Positions 35,486-44,062 of a DNA stretch of 64,000 bases are shown piece by piece. The notes under the pieces are model-generated. The model saw nothing but the letters and a program-made list of their open reading frames with translations, was not told the origin of the DNA and searched no databases. The stretch comes from Oscillospiraceae bacterium. Lineage in GTDB: Bacteria; Bacillota; Clostridia; Oscillospirales; Ruminococcaceae. Both the position numbers and the translations under genes were made by a program. The DNA lies in the NCBI GenBank assembly GCA_902779915.1, contig CACZDM010000002.1, positions 126,243-190,242 on the forward strand. Direction: 5' to 3'. Within the stretch, counting starts at the first letter, position 1, and every line of letters begins with the position of its first letter.

Positions 35486-36061
35486 CTAAAATTTTGTGTA
35501 TAGAGATGAAAATATTAGCATTATTCCTGTGAAAAACAGGGTTGGATTTTTAAAACGTATTATTATAAACACTCCAATTAATGATAAAAATATGGCAACA
35601 GACCAGGATATTATATTATATATTTTTAAACATATTTGAAAATTAAAAAAAATCTCTAAAATTTTAAACAGTATTTGTCCGCCATCCAGATTAACGTTGG
35701 GCAAAAGGTTGAACATCATCAAACACAAATTAACAGCCGCTGGGGTTTTCAAATTTAGTTTCAAACAAATCACAAATAGTATTAAATTTCCTATGCAACC
35801 AGAGATTAAAACGATTATGTCTTGCATAAGGGGCAGATTTTGTTTTTTAATGAGTTTTATTCCGCTCAATTCAAAAATAATGCAATCAGGCTTTGCTGAG
35901 AAAACGTATATTGATAATATATGAAAAAATTCGTGAAAAAATGACGAAAATATGCCCCATACTACAATTTTTGTTGTGTCATATAGTAAAAAAACAGATA
36001 TTAGGCATATATATAAAAAAGAAACTGAAATTTTAATCCCAAAAATTTTAAATCTAATCAT
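35486..36061 (-). CDS. spoIVFB: Site-2 metalloprotease, SpoIVFB-like
   Basis: 191-aa polytopic M50 intramembrane protease. It shows the zinc motif HEFFH near residue 45 and the second metal site NVNLDGGQIL. In sporulating Firmicutes SpoIVFB cleaves pro-sigma-K in the outer forespore membrane. I use ATG 36061, which overlaps the TGA of the upstream M23 gene by four bases; the frame is open further but lies inside that gene. The pairing with an M23 protein matches the spoIVFA-spoIVFB operon. Symbol is by context. Confidence 0.85.
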   Translation of the reverse strand: MIRFKIFGIKISVSFLYICLISVFLLYDTTKIVVWGIFSSFFHEFFHILSIYVFSAKPDCIIFELSGIKLIKKQNLPLMQDIIVLISGCIGNLILFVICLKLNLKTPAAVNLCLMMFNLLPNVNLDGGQILFKILEIFFNFQICLKIYNIISWSVAIFLSLIGVFIIIRFKNPTLFFTGIMLIFSSLYTKF

Positions 36062-36885
36062 GCGAGCGTTGGAAACAGGCTTGAAGGATTGATCCACTTT
36101 CCATCTTTTTTCACTCCAAAATGAAGATGTGGGCCTGTGACTAGGCCGCTGTGGCCAGATTTGGCAACGATTTGCCCTCCAGAGACATCACTCCCGGCTT
36201 CAACTAGTATTTCGCTGCAATGCGCATAGAGCGACTCATAGCCATCGGCGTGTTTTATAAATAAAAAGTTTCCAAAGCAGGGGGAGCTTGATTTTTTGCT
36301 GATCGTTCCGTCTGCCATTGCTAAAATTGGCGTTCCATCCCCAACAACTATATCAACTCCATTGTGGGTTTCGTTGCTTTTTCCGGTTAGAGGACTTGTT
36401 CGTTTTCCGAATTTGGATGAAATTTTTCCATGAGCTGGTTGCTTGAGCTCCAAAAAAAAGCTGTCTCCTGAGTCTGATATTATTGCGCTGTCCAATGAAT
36501 TTTCCAGATCATTTTCAAGTATTTGAGCGGTTGCTGATATATCAGCTTCTGTTTTTTTATTTTCAAATGTCAAGAAATTATTTATAAATAGTCCTATTTT
36601 GTCTATGACATTTTTAAATCCATCACTCAGTTGAGGACCATCTAATGATGTTTTTATTTGTTTGCTGGCTATTTTGTAAATTTCGGGTGACATAATTTTC
36701 AACCCTCCAAGAGTTGCCAATAAAAACACACAAATAAAAGTTTGAGCGCACAATACGTGAAATAAAAATTTGTGTTTATTTTGTGAAGATTTGTTGTCTT
36801 TTTCTAGATTATTATCATTTTTATAAATATCTTCATCAAATTCATAATAATTTGAAAATGCATCATCAAAATATTCATTGTTCAT
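36058..36885 (-). CDS. spoIVFA: Membrane-anchored M23 peptidase, SpoIVFA-like
   Basis: 275-aa protein with an acidic N-terminal cytoplasmic part, one membrane segment (about residues 42-60), a linker, and a LytM/M23 domain (about 150-275). Metal ligands appear intact: HNGVD, YAHCSE and HLHFG. B. subtilis SpoIVFA has a degenerate M23 domain and regulates SpoIVFB; this one looks catalytically competent. ATG 36885 follows GGGGGAGG. The four-base overlap with the M50 gene is a sign of coupling. It could instead be a SpoIIQ-type protein. Confidence 0.8.
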   Translation of the reverse strand: MNNEYFDDAFSNYYEFDEDIYKNDNNLEKDNKSSQNKHKFLFHVLCAQTFICVFLLATLGGLKIMSPEIYKIASKQIKTSLDGPQLSDGFKNVIDKIGLFINNFLTFENKKTEADISATAQILENDLENSLDSAIISDSGDSFFLELKQPAHGKISSKFGKRTSPLTGKSNETHNGVDIVVGDGTPILAMADGTISKKSSSPCFGNFLFIKHADGYESLYAHCSEILVEAGSDVSGGQIVAKSGHSGLVTGPHLHFGVKKDGKWINPSSLFPTLA

Positions 36886-37012
36886 TTTATCGCCTCCCCC
36901 ACACATAAAATTTTATTCGCAAAAATATGTGGATATGCACATTGTCTCAAGAATTGGCGTATTATAAATTGTGAAAGACGCATTTGGGCCAAAAAAAGGT
37001 GAGGTTATTGTA

Positions 37013-37180
37013 ATGAGATTTAGAAGAAGGAGAAATTTTAATAATAATATAACTGGAAAATTGTTGATTGCAAGCGGCGTTTTAATAATAGTCTTCACAA
37101 CGCCTGTTAAAACCCTTGCCATAATAACTGCCATTGGTTTGATAATTTTTGGTCTGATATTGTTATTTTTTAATAGGTAA
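37013..37180 (+). CDS. Small basic membrane protein
   Basis: 55-aa product starting MRFRRRRNFNNN and continuing with two hydrophobic segments (about 14-32 and 34-53). ATG 37013 is preceded by AAAGGTGAGG. Not recognised. It lies 25 bases before the spoVM-like gene on the same strand and may be co-expressed during sporulation (inference). Confidence 0.6.
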   Translation: MRFRRRRNFNNNITGKLLIASGVLIIVFTTPVKTLAIITAIGLIIFGLILLFFNR

Positions 37181-37205
37181 CTATTATTTAAAAGGAGTTT
37201 TTTAT

Positions 37206-37289
37206 ATGAAAATTGTTGTTGTCCACAGCCCCAAAGTTTTGTCCCCAATTTTAAGGCTAATATTTAAAATAAAAAAGGAAACAGTTTAA
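37206..37289 (+). CDS. spoVM: Stage V sporulation protein M
   Basis: 27-codon gene with a strong AAAAGGAG site eight bases upstream. The product begins MKIVVVHSPKVLSPILRLIF and ends in a short Lys/Glu tail; size, amphipathic helix and the conserved Pro fit SpoVM, which marks the forespore membrane for spore coat assembly. In Bacillus spoVM lies near prkC and rsgA, and here prpC-prkC-rsgA runs towards it on the other strand, strongly supporting the call. A perfect terminator follows. Confidence 0.85.
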   Translation: MKIVVVHSPKVLSPILRLIFKIKKETV

Positions 37290-37293
37290 ACTA

Positions 37294-37328
37294 AAAAAAG
37301 ACCGGCGCTAAAAATGCAGGTCTTTTTT
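37294..37328. terminator. Bidirectional terminator between spoVM and rsgA
   Basis: Arms AAAAAAGACC (37294-37303) and GGTCTTTTTT (37319-37328) with a 15-base loop. A/T tracts on both sides allow it to serve both converging genes. Confidence 0.85.
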
Positions 37329-37352
37329 ATTTTGATTATATTAAATAATTTA

Positions 37353-38216
37353 TCAATATTTAGTGTTTTTTAGTTCATCATATATAAAACAGTAACTCCT
37401 ATAGCGCTGCCGATGAATCAAACCATCCTCAACAGCTCGCCGAACCAAACATCCCTCTTCGAAAGTGTGAGTGCAGGTTTTAAACTTGCAATCTGAATAT
37501 TTTTTAAATTCTCTGAAACAGTCAGTCAGATTTTCTTTTGTGATTCTATCATATTTTAAAATATCCACAGTTGAAAAACCTGGAGTATCTGCAATAAATC
37601 CGTCATTAATTGAAAATAACTGAGTGGTTTTGGTGGTGTGTTTTCCTCGGCCGAGTTTGAGGCTAACTTGGTCTGTTTTTAAATTTAATTCGGGGAGCAA
37701 CTTATTCAGCAAAGTTGATTTGCCGACCCCTGAATTGCCGCATAAAGCGGATATTTTTCCGGAGACCAAATTATAAATCCTGTCTAGATTATTTTTAGTA
37801 TTGTCGATAAAAATATAATTAATCCCAGCTAAATTATATATATTCGAAATTTCATCCGGACTGGCCATATCGGTTTTAGTAATAATTATAGATATGTCAA
37901 TTTTTTTAAACTCTGCAATCGCAATCAATCGATCCAAAACCAAATAATTAACATTTGGCTCACAAGTTGAAACAACAAACAAAACCCGATCCAGATTAGC
38001 CAGCGCAGGCCGCAGAAAAAAATTCTTCCTTGGAAATATTTTATCAATAATATTAAAATTTTCAAAATGTTTAACAATAACCCGATCCCCAACAACGGGT
38101 TTAGCGCACTTTTTTCGAAATATTCCACGCGCTCTACACTCAAACAACTCCCCTCCGGATTTGACAGAGTAAAAGCCGCTGATTGAGCGAACTATCAGCC
38201 CTTCACGCTCAAACAT
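37353..38216 (-). CDS. rsgA: Ribosome small-subunit maturation GTPase
   Basis: 287-aa circularly permuted GTPase (CpgA/YloQ/RsgA). After an OB-fold N terminus it shows G4 ITKTD, G1 GNSGVGKST, and G3 DTPGF in the permuted order, followed by a zinc site near the C terminus (CKFKTCTHTFEEGC). Acts in late 30S assembly; in Bacillus it is also phosphorylated by PrkC. It follows prkC by 21 bases, as in Bacillus. Confidence 0.95.
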   Translation of the reverse strand: MFEREGLIVRSISGFYSVKSGGELFECRARGIFRKKCAKPVVGDRVIVKHFENFNIIDKIFPRKNFFLRPALANLDRVLFVVSTCEPNVNYLVLDRLIAIAEFKKIDISIIITKTDMASPDEISNIYNLAGINYIFIDNTKNNLDRIYNLVSGKISALCGNSGVGKSTLLNKLLPELNLKTDQVSLKLGRGKHTTKTTQLFSINDGFIADTPGFSTVDILKYDRITKENLTDCFREFKKYSDCKFKTCTHTFEEGCLVRRAVEDGLIHRQRYRSYCFIYDELKNTKY

Positions 38217-38237
38217 AGAACAAAAATTTCTCCAAAA

Positions 38238-40205
38238 TCATAAAGTGCTGGAAAAAGCAGAATTGTTAAAATGAGGGTTGGATGTTGGGGGATCCGAGTC
38301 GAAATTAACCGTCAATGTTCCATATATTGCTGACTTTTTGGTTGATTTATTAGTTATTTTAACAGTATATGTCACAGTAGACGAACCAGAGTCAATAAAT
38401 GAAACCGTTCCTCCAACCATATAGGTTCCTTCTGCAACAACTTTGCTGCTGGAATTCAAAACAACAACCTCAAATGCGTCGCTTATTTGTTGAGTTGAAT
38501 TAAGATTAATTTTTAGGTTTGCAGATCGTGAAGCTGATTTGCCGGAGCTGACAATTAGCGTGATGCGTGTTCCGGATTCCGCCTCTCCCGTTATGTCCTG
38601 GGAAATGATGGTGCCTGCCGGCCTGGAATCATTTTGCTCAGTTGACGAAACCTCAAATCCAGCTGCTCTGAGAGTCGCCCTGCCGGATTCTAAACTTTGG
38701 CCAACAACATTTGGAACGCTTCTGGTCTCGCCCTTGCCGCTGCTATAGTATATTGTTATGGAGGTGTTTTCAGGGACTTGGTCTCCAGCTTGCGGGTCGG
38801 TTGATATAACATAGCCGGCTGTCACGCTTTTGTCATCTTTTTGGACGGTTTTTATGTCGTTAAAGCCAGCAGATTTAAGCTTTGATTTCGCGTTTGCAAG
38901 CGACATATTTGAAACGTCAGGAACCGAAATGGCTTTATTTCCGAGGCTCACCTTCAATTTAACCTTATATCCCCGTTTAACAAGCATTCCCGGCGGTGGA
39001 TCCTGGGAAAAAATAACTCCCTTTTCATATTGAGAATTATATTCCTCTGTGACTGAAAAATCCAAATCCGCATATTTGCCATTGTCCATGGTCCTGACGT
39101 CACTGTATTTTGTTCCAACGAAATTTGGAATCTCAATATCACCGGTTTTGCTCCCATTGTTTCCCAAAACGAAAGCGCAGACAACCATTATCGCAACCAA
39201 AACAACTGCTGAAGAGATTCCGACAAGGATTGGGATCAATTTGTTTTTATTTTTTTTCAAATTGCCGAACTTTTTCGACCCAGGCGAGGATTGTTGTTTC
39301 ATTTGCTCTTTTTCAGAAACAGTGAAATATTTAGTGGTTGAATCATTATCGTTGAAATATTTATATTCAAATAAAATGTCTGGATTTTTTTTGAACTCGT
39401 CTATGTCACGAAGCATTTCAGCAGCGGATTGATATCGATTTCCAGGGTCTTTTTGCATAGCGCGACACATTATGTCTGAAAGGCCTTGTGGAATGGCTGG
39501 ATTTAATTTCAAGGGCGATTCGGCCAAAGACTGAATCTGTTTGGCTGCAACCATCTCAGGTGTGTCTCCATCAAACGGCAGCTTGCCCGTCAGCATTTCA
39601 TACATCATTATTCCAACTGAATATATATCGGATTTTGCATCAGTCACCCCGCCACTAGCCTGCTCAGGGCTTATATAGTGAACAGATCCGATCGCTCGGT
39701 CTCGATTAATTTTTTCATCACGAGCAAACCGCGCTATTCCAAAATCCATTATTTTTATGGTTCCGTCTTGCAGCAGCATCACATTTTGAGGCTTGATGTC
39801 CCTGTGAACTATCCCTTTGTCATGAGCATGCTGAAGCGCTCTCAAAATTTGAAAGGTGAAGTGAACTGTGTCTTTCCATTCTAAAACTTTTGCTTTATCC
39901 ATGAATTCTTTCAAAGTCACGCCGTCAATATATTCCATGACTATGTATTGAATTCTGTCGCCAAAATTAACGTCAAAAATTCTAACTATGTTTGGATGAG
40001 AAAGGCTTGCAATTGCTTTAGATTCATTCCTAAACCTTCGAACAAAGTCTTCATTGCCTAAATATTCATCTTTTAAAATTTTAATCGCAACATCACATTT
40101 TTCAACAATGTCATATGCTTTATATACATTGGCCATCCCACCTATTCCGATTAGTTCAGAAAATTCATATCTGCCATCCAGACGCTTGCCAATTAACTTA
40201 TCCAT
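38238..40205 (-). CDS. prkC: PASTA-domain serine/threonine kinase
   Basis: 655-aa membrane kinase that senses peptidoglycan fragments. The cytoplasmic kinase domain (residues 1-275) has IGIGGMANVYKA, AIKIL (Lys), HRDIKPQN and DFGIAR. One membrane segment lies near 330-350. Three PASTA repeats follow, beginning IEIPNFVG, ISVPDVSN and RSVPNVVG (about 358-565). The last 85 residues form an extra beta-rich domain not usual for PrkC. In Clostridia the kinase controls cell-wall and germination functions. prpC lies upstream, so phosphatase and kinase are coexpressed. Confidence 0.95.
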   Translation of the reverse strand: MDKLIGKRLDGRYEFSELIGIGGMANVYKAYDIVEKCDVAIKILKDEYLGNEDFVRRFRNESKAIASLSHPNIVRIFDVNFGDRIQYIVMEYIDGVTLKEFMDKAKVLEWKDTVHFTFQILRALQHAHDKGIVHRDIKPQNVMLLQDGTIKIMDFGIARFARDEKINRDRAIGSVHYISPEQASGGVTDAKSDIYSVGIMMYEMLTGKLPFDGDTPEMVAAKQIQSLAESPLKLNPAIPQGLSDIMCRAMQKDPGNRYQSAAEMLRDIDEFKKNPDILFEYKYFNDNDSTTKYFTVSEKEQMKQQSSPGSKKFGNLKKNKNKLIPILVGISSAVVLVAIMVVCAFVLGNNGSKTGDIEIPNFVGTKYSDVRTMDNGKYADLDFSVTEEYNSQYEKGVIFSQDPPPGMLVKRGYKVKLKVSLGNKAISVPDVSNMSLANAKSKLKSAGFNDIKTVQKDDKSVTAGYVISTDPQAGDQVPENTSITIYYSSGKGETRSVPNVVGQSLESGRATLRAAGFEVSSTEQNDSRPAGTIISQDITGEAESGTRITLIVSSGKSASRSANLKINLNSTQQISDAFEVVVLNSSSKVVAEGTYMVGGTVSFIDSGSSTVTYTVKITNKSTKKSAIYGTLTVNFDSDPPTSNPHFNNSAFSSTL

Positions 40206-40257
40206 TAACGATCCTCCCTAAAATATTATAACAATAAAACGCAAAACAGGCCAAAAA

Positions 40258-40989
40258 TCAAACCTCCATGAGAATAACAGTTATGTTGTCACATCCCCCA
40301 TTGCTGTTTGCCAAGGTTATTAGGCGCGAAACAGACTGTTTTAAATCCTTTTTAGCTTGCAAAATTTGCCGAATTTCCTCATTACTGCACATGCTTGTTA
40401 AACCATCTGAACACAAAAGTATCCTGTCACCACATCGAACCTTAGAGCAAACAAAATCATATTCAACATTTGAATCTATCCCAATAGCCCTTGTTATTTC
40501 ATTTCGCCTGGGATGAACCCTCGCTTCTTCTTGCGTCAATTCCCCTGAATCAACCAATATCTGAACATAGGAGTGGTCAACAGTCAGCTGCGTTAGCATG
40601 CCATTTGTATATAAATATGCTCTGCTGTCTCCAACATTTCCAATCAGCAGATCATTTTTTATGAGTATGGCGCTGACAACAGTTGTTCCCATGTCCTTCA
40701 AATCTTTCTCAGACGAGGCTTTGTCAAAAATGCGCCTGTTTGAGGTTATATATGCATTTGCGAGCGTCTTACTCACAGAATCTATGGTTGAGGGCTTGCT
40801 CAGGACTTTAAAAAGTTGGCTCAGCAAAATATCACGCATGGTTTGGCTTGCTATGTTGCCGCCGTTTTGACCGCCCATTCCGTCGCAAATGAAAGCAAAA
40901 CCAGACTTTTCGCTCGGCTGACCATATGCAAAAGCGTCTTGATTGATCTTTCTAGACTTGCCAACATCAGTTTTTCCATAAATATTCAA
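40258..40989 (-). CDS. prpC: PP2C-type protein phosphatase, partner of the PASTA kinase
   Basis: 243-aa serine/threonine phosphatase of the PPM family with metal-binding motifs INQDAF, ICDGMGGQNGG, VGDSRAYLY, and CDNITVILME. The start is the TTG at 40989, after GGAGG seven bases upstream; this matches the family start (NIYGKTDVGKSR). A longer frame to 41046 runs into rlmN and is rejected. It dephosphorylates targets of the adjacent PrkC. Confidence 0.95.
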   Translation of the reverse strand: MNIYGKTDVGKSRKINQDAFAYGQPSEKSGFAFICDGMGGQNGGNIASQTMRDILLSQLFKVLSKPSTIDSVSKTLANAYITSNRRIFDKASSEKDLKDMGTTVVSAILIKNDLLIGNVGDSRAYLYTNGMLTQLTVDHSYVQILVDSGELTQEEARVHPRRNEITRAIGIDSNVEYDFVCSKVRCGDRILLCSDGLTSMCSNEEIRQILQAKKDLKQSVSRLITLANSNGGCDNITVILMEV

Positions 40990-41009
40990 CGAAAAACCTC
41001 CTAAATAAC

Positions 41010-42044
41010 TTAAACATCCAAAGAATTTCTTCTCAATTGTCCACATGATGCGTTAATGTCTTGGCCCAGAGTTCGGCGAATTGTGACTGAAATTCCTTGA
41101 TCACGCAAAATTTCAGAAAATCTATATATCTTGGCGCTTGGGGCAGGTCGAAAAGAGCGCTCAGGAATTGGGTTTATTGGAATCAAATTAACGTGGCATA
41201 TCATGCCCTTTAAAAGCCTTGAAAGCTCATAAGCATGCTTGGTTGATGTGTTTACCCCGTCAATACAGGCATACTGGAAAGTGACTCTTCTGTTGGTCAT
41301 TTTAACATATTTTTTGCATATATCTATTAATTGATCAACACTCCATTTTTTTGCGATTGGCATGATTTTTTTTCGAATTTTATCATTAGGAGCGTGAAGA
41401 GAAACTGATAAATTAACCGGAATCCTTTCTCCTGCAAGCATTTGGATTTTATCAACCAAGCCGCATGTTGAAATGGTGATGTGCCTAAATCCAAGATTCC
41501 TGCCTTTGGGGTGTGATATATTTTTGAAAAACCTGATAAAATTGTCATAGTTATCTAGAGGCTCGCCAATCCCCATGATGACAACATTTCCAATTTCGCA
41601 GCCAAGATCTTTTTGACAGCTATAAAACTGATCAAGCATTTCAGCCGCAGTTAAATTCCGAATATAGCCCGACTTGCAAGACGCGCAAAACAAACATCCC
41701 ATTTTGCAGCCAACCTGTGAGGAAATGCAAACCGTCTTTCCAAAAACATATTCCATGACAACAGATTCAACAAACTCGCCGTCCTCAAGCTCATATAAAT
41801 ATTTTACAGTATTATCCATGGAAGATACAAGTCTTTTTTTAATTTTTATGCGATTTATATAAAATTCGCCCTTCAATTGGTCGATAATTTGTCTAGAAAT
41901 GTTTTTCATTTCAAAAAAAGACTCAACGTTTTGCCGATGCAGCCAGGAAAATATCTGCTCGGCCCTGAATTTTTTGTGTTCATTTTTTTGGGCCCAATCA
42001 ACTAATTCTTCAAACAGCATAGATTTTATGTCTTTTTTAATCAA
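41010..42044 (-). CDS. rlmN: Dual-specificity 23S rRNA/tRNA adenine-C2 methyltransferase
   Basis: 344-aa radical SAM enzyme that methylates A2503 of 23S rRNA. The radical SAM motif is in CKMGCLFCASC (CxxxCxxC), with GIGEPLDNYDN and NLIPINPIPE downstream and a conserved near-terminal Cys (SCGQLRR). Start TTG 42044, preceded by GGAGG; an earlier in-frame ATG lies inside rsmB. Overlaps rsmB by eight bases. Confidence 0.93.
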   Translation of the reverse strand: MIKKDIKSMLFEELVDWAQKNEHKKFRAEQIFSWLHRQNVESFFEMKNISRQIIDQLKGEFYINRIKIKKRLVSSMDNTVKYLYELEDGEFVESVVMEYVFGKTVCISSQVGCKMGCLFCASCKSGYIRNLTAAEMLDQFYSCQKDLGCEIGNVVIMGIGEPLDNYDNFIRFFKNISHPKGRNLGFRHITISTCGLVDKIQMLAGERIPVNLSVSLHAPNDKIRKKIMPIAKKWSVDQLIDICKKYVKMTNRRVTFQYACIDGVNTSTKHAYELSRLLKGMICHVNLIPINPIPERSFRPAPSAKIYRFSEILRDQGISVTIRRTLGQDINASCGQLRRNSLDV

Positions 42045-43359
42045 TTTTATCTTTCCTCCGAAGAACACTCAAAAAAAATCCATCACAGTTAATTTTTCCT
42101 TCAATCATGGTTAACATATTTTCAGCATTTGGGAAATATTTTCTAACAAATTTCGGAATATCACACAAATCGAATTCGTGATTGTTAGCTAAAAATTCAT
42201 TAACAACCCTCTCGTTTTCAACTTTTCTCAAAGTGCATGTTGAATAAATCAAATATCCTCCAGGTTTCACACTTTTTGAAGAAGAGTATAGTATTTTTCT
42301 TTGAATATCAGTTAATTTCTCAATGTTTTCTTGTTTTTTATATTTAATTTCAGGCTTTCGACCAACAACTCCAAATCCCGAACAGGGAACGTCACAAAGG
42401 ACCAAATCAAAACTTTCTCCAAACTCATCTCGAGCGTCAAAAACAATTCCCCGAACACCATCTATCCCCAGCCGCTTTGCATTTTGCCGAATCAGCTCAA
42501 CTCGTTTGGGGTTACCGTCGCAAGCAACAATTTCAGCGGAGGTTTCTTGAGCAATGGTTAAAGTTTTTCCCCCAGGAGCGGCGCAAACGTCTAAAACACT
42601 GCGGGGATTGAAAAATGAGGCAACTTGCGCGCAAAGCTGGGATGAAATGTCTTGAATGTGGAAAAACCCTTTTGAAAATGATCTAGTCGCCGCAGCGTTT
42701 CCCCCTTCAACAAGCAAACAATTTGGCAACTGGCAGGTTTTGGTTTTTATTCCTTCCTCTTCAAGCTCGCGCATCAGATCAACCTGAGTTGTTCTTTTGG
42801 GGTTGACTCTGATTGCGACAACAGATTTTTCAAGCTGATTCTTCAAAAAATTTTGCGCAATGTCAAAACCATAATCCTCAATCAAACTTTTAACTATCCA
42901 TTCGGAACAAGATGACATAATTGATAAATATTTGACTCTGTCATCTTTTTCTGGCGGGATGCTAAAATATTTGCCTTTGCGAATAAACTCCCGAAGAACA
43001 GCATTAACAAACCCTGAAGCACTCTTATTTTTCGAAATTTTAGCAAGGTTGACATATTCATTAACAACAGCATAGTCCTGGTTTTTCATATATAATAGCT
43101 CATAAATAGCCATCTCGAGAATTATTCGAACTTGATTTTGAATTTTTCTGACTTTGGAATATTGGGATATTATGTGATCCAGAGTTAATTTTCTTTCCAA
43201 AACACCATAAAAAAGCCTTGAAACAAGCTCACGATTTATTGATTTTGGGGATTTAAAGCTAAAAAACGAGTTTAAAACAATGTTTGAATATCCACCTTCA
43301 ACTAAAACTCGATATAGCAGCGTCATTGCAGACTGCCTTGCGTTATTTTTAGTCATCAC
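42037..43359 (-). CDS. rsmB: 16S rRNA cytosine-C5 methyltransferase
   Basis: 440-aa protein: an N-terminal NusB-like domain (residues 1-140), then the methyltransferase domain with DVCAAPGGKT (SAM binding), CDVPCSGFGVVGRKPEIKYK (first catalytic Cys) and YSTCTLRKVENE (second Cys). It methylates C967 of 16S rRNA. Start ATG 43359 overlaps the protease gene by 11 bases. Full length and in the usual order after fmt and yugP. Confidence 0.95.
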   Translation of the reverse strand: MMTKNNARQSAMTLLYRVLVEGGYSNIVLNSFFSFKSPKSINRELVSRLFYGVLERKLTLDHIISQYSKVRKIQNQVRIILEMAIYELLYMKNQDYAVVNEYVNLAKISKNKSASGFVNAVLREFIRKGKYFSIPPEKDDRVKYLSIMSSCSEWIVKSLIEDYGFDIAQNFLKNQLEKSVVAIRVNPKRTTQVDLMRELEEEGIKTKTCQLPNCLLVEGGNAAATRSFSKGFFHIQDISSQLCAQVASFFNPRSVLDVCAAPGGKTLTIAQETSAEIVACDGNPKRVELIRQNAKRLGIDGVRGIVFDARDEFGESFDLVLCDVPCSGFGVVGRKPEIKYKKQENIEKLTDIQRKILYSSSKSVKPGGYLIYSTCTLRKVENERVVNEFLANNHEFDLCDIPKFVRKYFPNAENMLTMIEGKINCDGFFLSVLRRKDKID

Positions 43360-44044
43360 TATTTCTGCTATTTAAAAACAATCGGAGCAACTGCGCAAGA
43401 GACAGCAGCAACGCAACAACATACGTCATGGAAGCGGCCCAAAGGACTTTCTTAGCTCCTCCGATTTCTTGTGAATTTAATATGCCTCCGGACTTAATTA
43501 TCGAGATCGCCCTGAGGCTTGCGTTGAATTCAACAGGCAACGTCACAAATTGGAAAATGGTTGTTAGCAGGAAAAATCCTATAGCTATGTGGAACATAAT
43601 TGGCAGATTTGCAAAAAAACCAACAAAAATAATCGGCAGATATATCCAATTGCTCATTTTTATCGCAGGGACCATTGCAGCTCGTATTTTGACGGGAACA
43701 TATTTACGAGCATGTTGAATCGCATGACCTGCCTCGTGGGCTGCAACTCCAACGGCAGCTATTGAATCCTCGTCATAGTTTTTTGCGGAAAGCCTCAAAA
43801 CATTGGCCCTGGGATCAAAATGGTCTGTCAGATGCCCCTGGATTTTTTCAATTCGAACGCTTCTGAGCCCTTCCATGTCTAAAATTCTTCTTGCAGCCTC
43901 GGAGCCTGTCATCCCTCTGGAATTTCTTTGGCCAGAATATTTTGCATAAATCATGTTCACTCTAGCATTAACTATAACTATTAGTAAAAGTATTGGAACA
44001 ATCACAAATAAATAATACATATAGTCATTTAAATAAAAAGTCAA
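43349..44044 (-). CDS. Zinc metallopeptidase, YugP family
   Basis: About 231-aa membrane protease of the YugP/Zn_peptidase_2 family. It has an N-terminal membrane segment, GMTGSEAARRIL, DHFDPRANVLRLS, the zinc motif AAHEAGHAIQHA, then several hydrophobic segments. Start is uncertain: TTG 44044 follows a GGAGG at ten bases; GTG 44053 and an internal ATG are alternatives. It is in the usual place between fmt and rsmB. Confidence 0.9.
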   Translation of the reverse strand: MTFYLNDYMYYLFVIVPILLLIVIVNARVNMIYAKYSGQRNSRGMTGSEAARRILDMEGLRSVRIEKIQGHLTDHFDPRANVLRLSAKNYDEDSIAAVGVAAHEAGHAIQHARKYVPVKIRAAMVPAIKMSNWIYLPIIFVGFFANLPIMFHIAIGFFLLTTIFQFVTLPVEFNASLRAISIIKSGGILNSQEIGGAKKVLWAASMTYVVALLLSLAQLLRLFLNSRNSDD

Positions 44045-44062
44045 AAAAATCACTTCCTCCAA

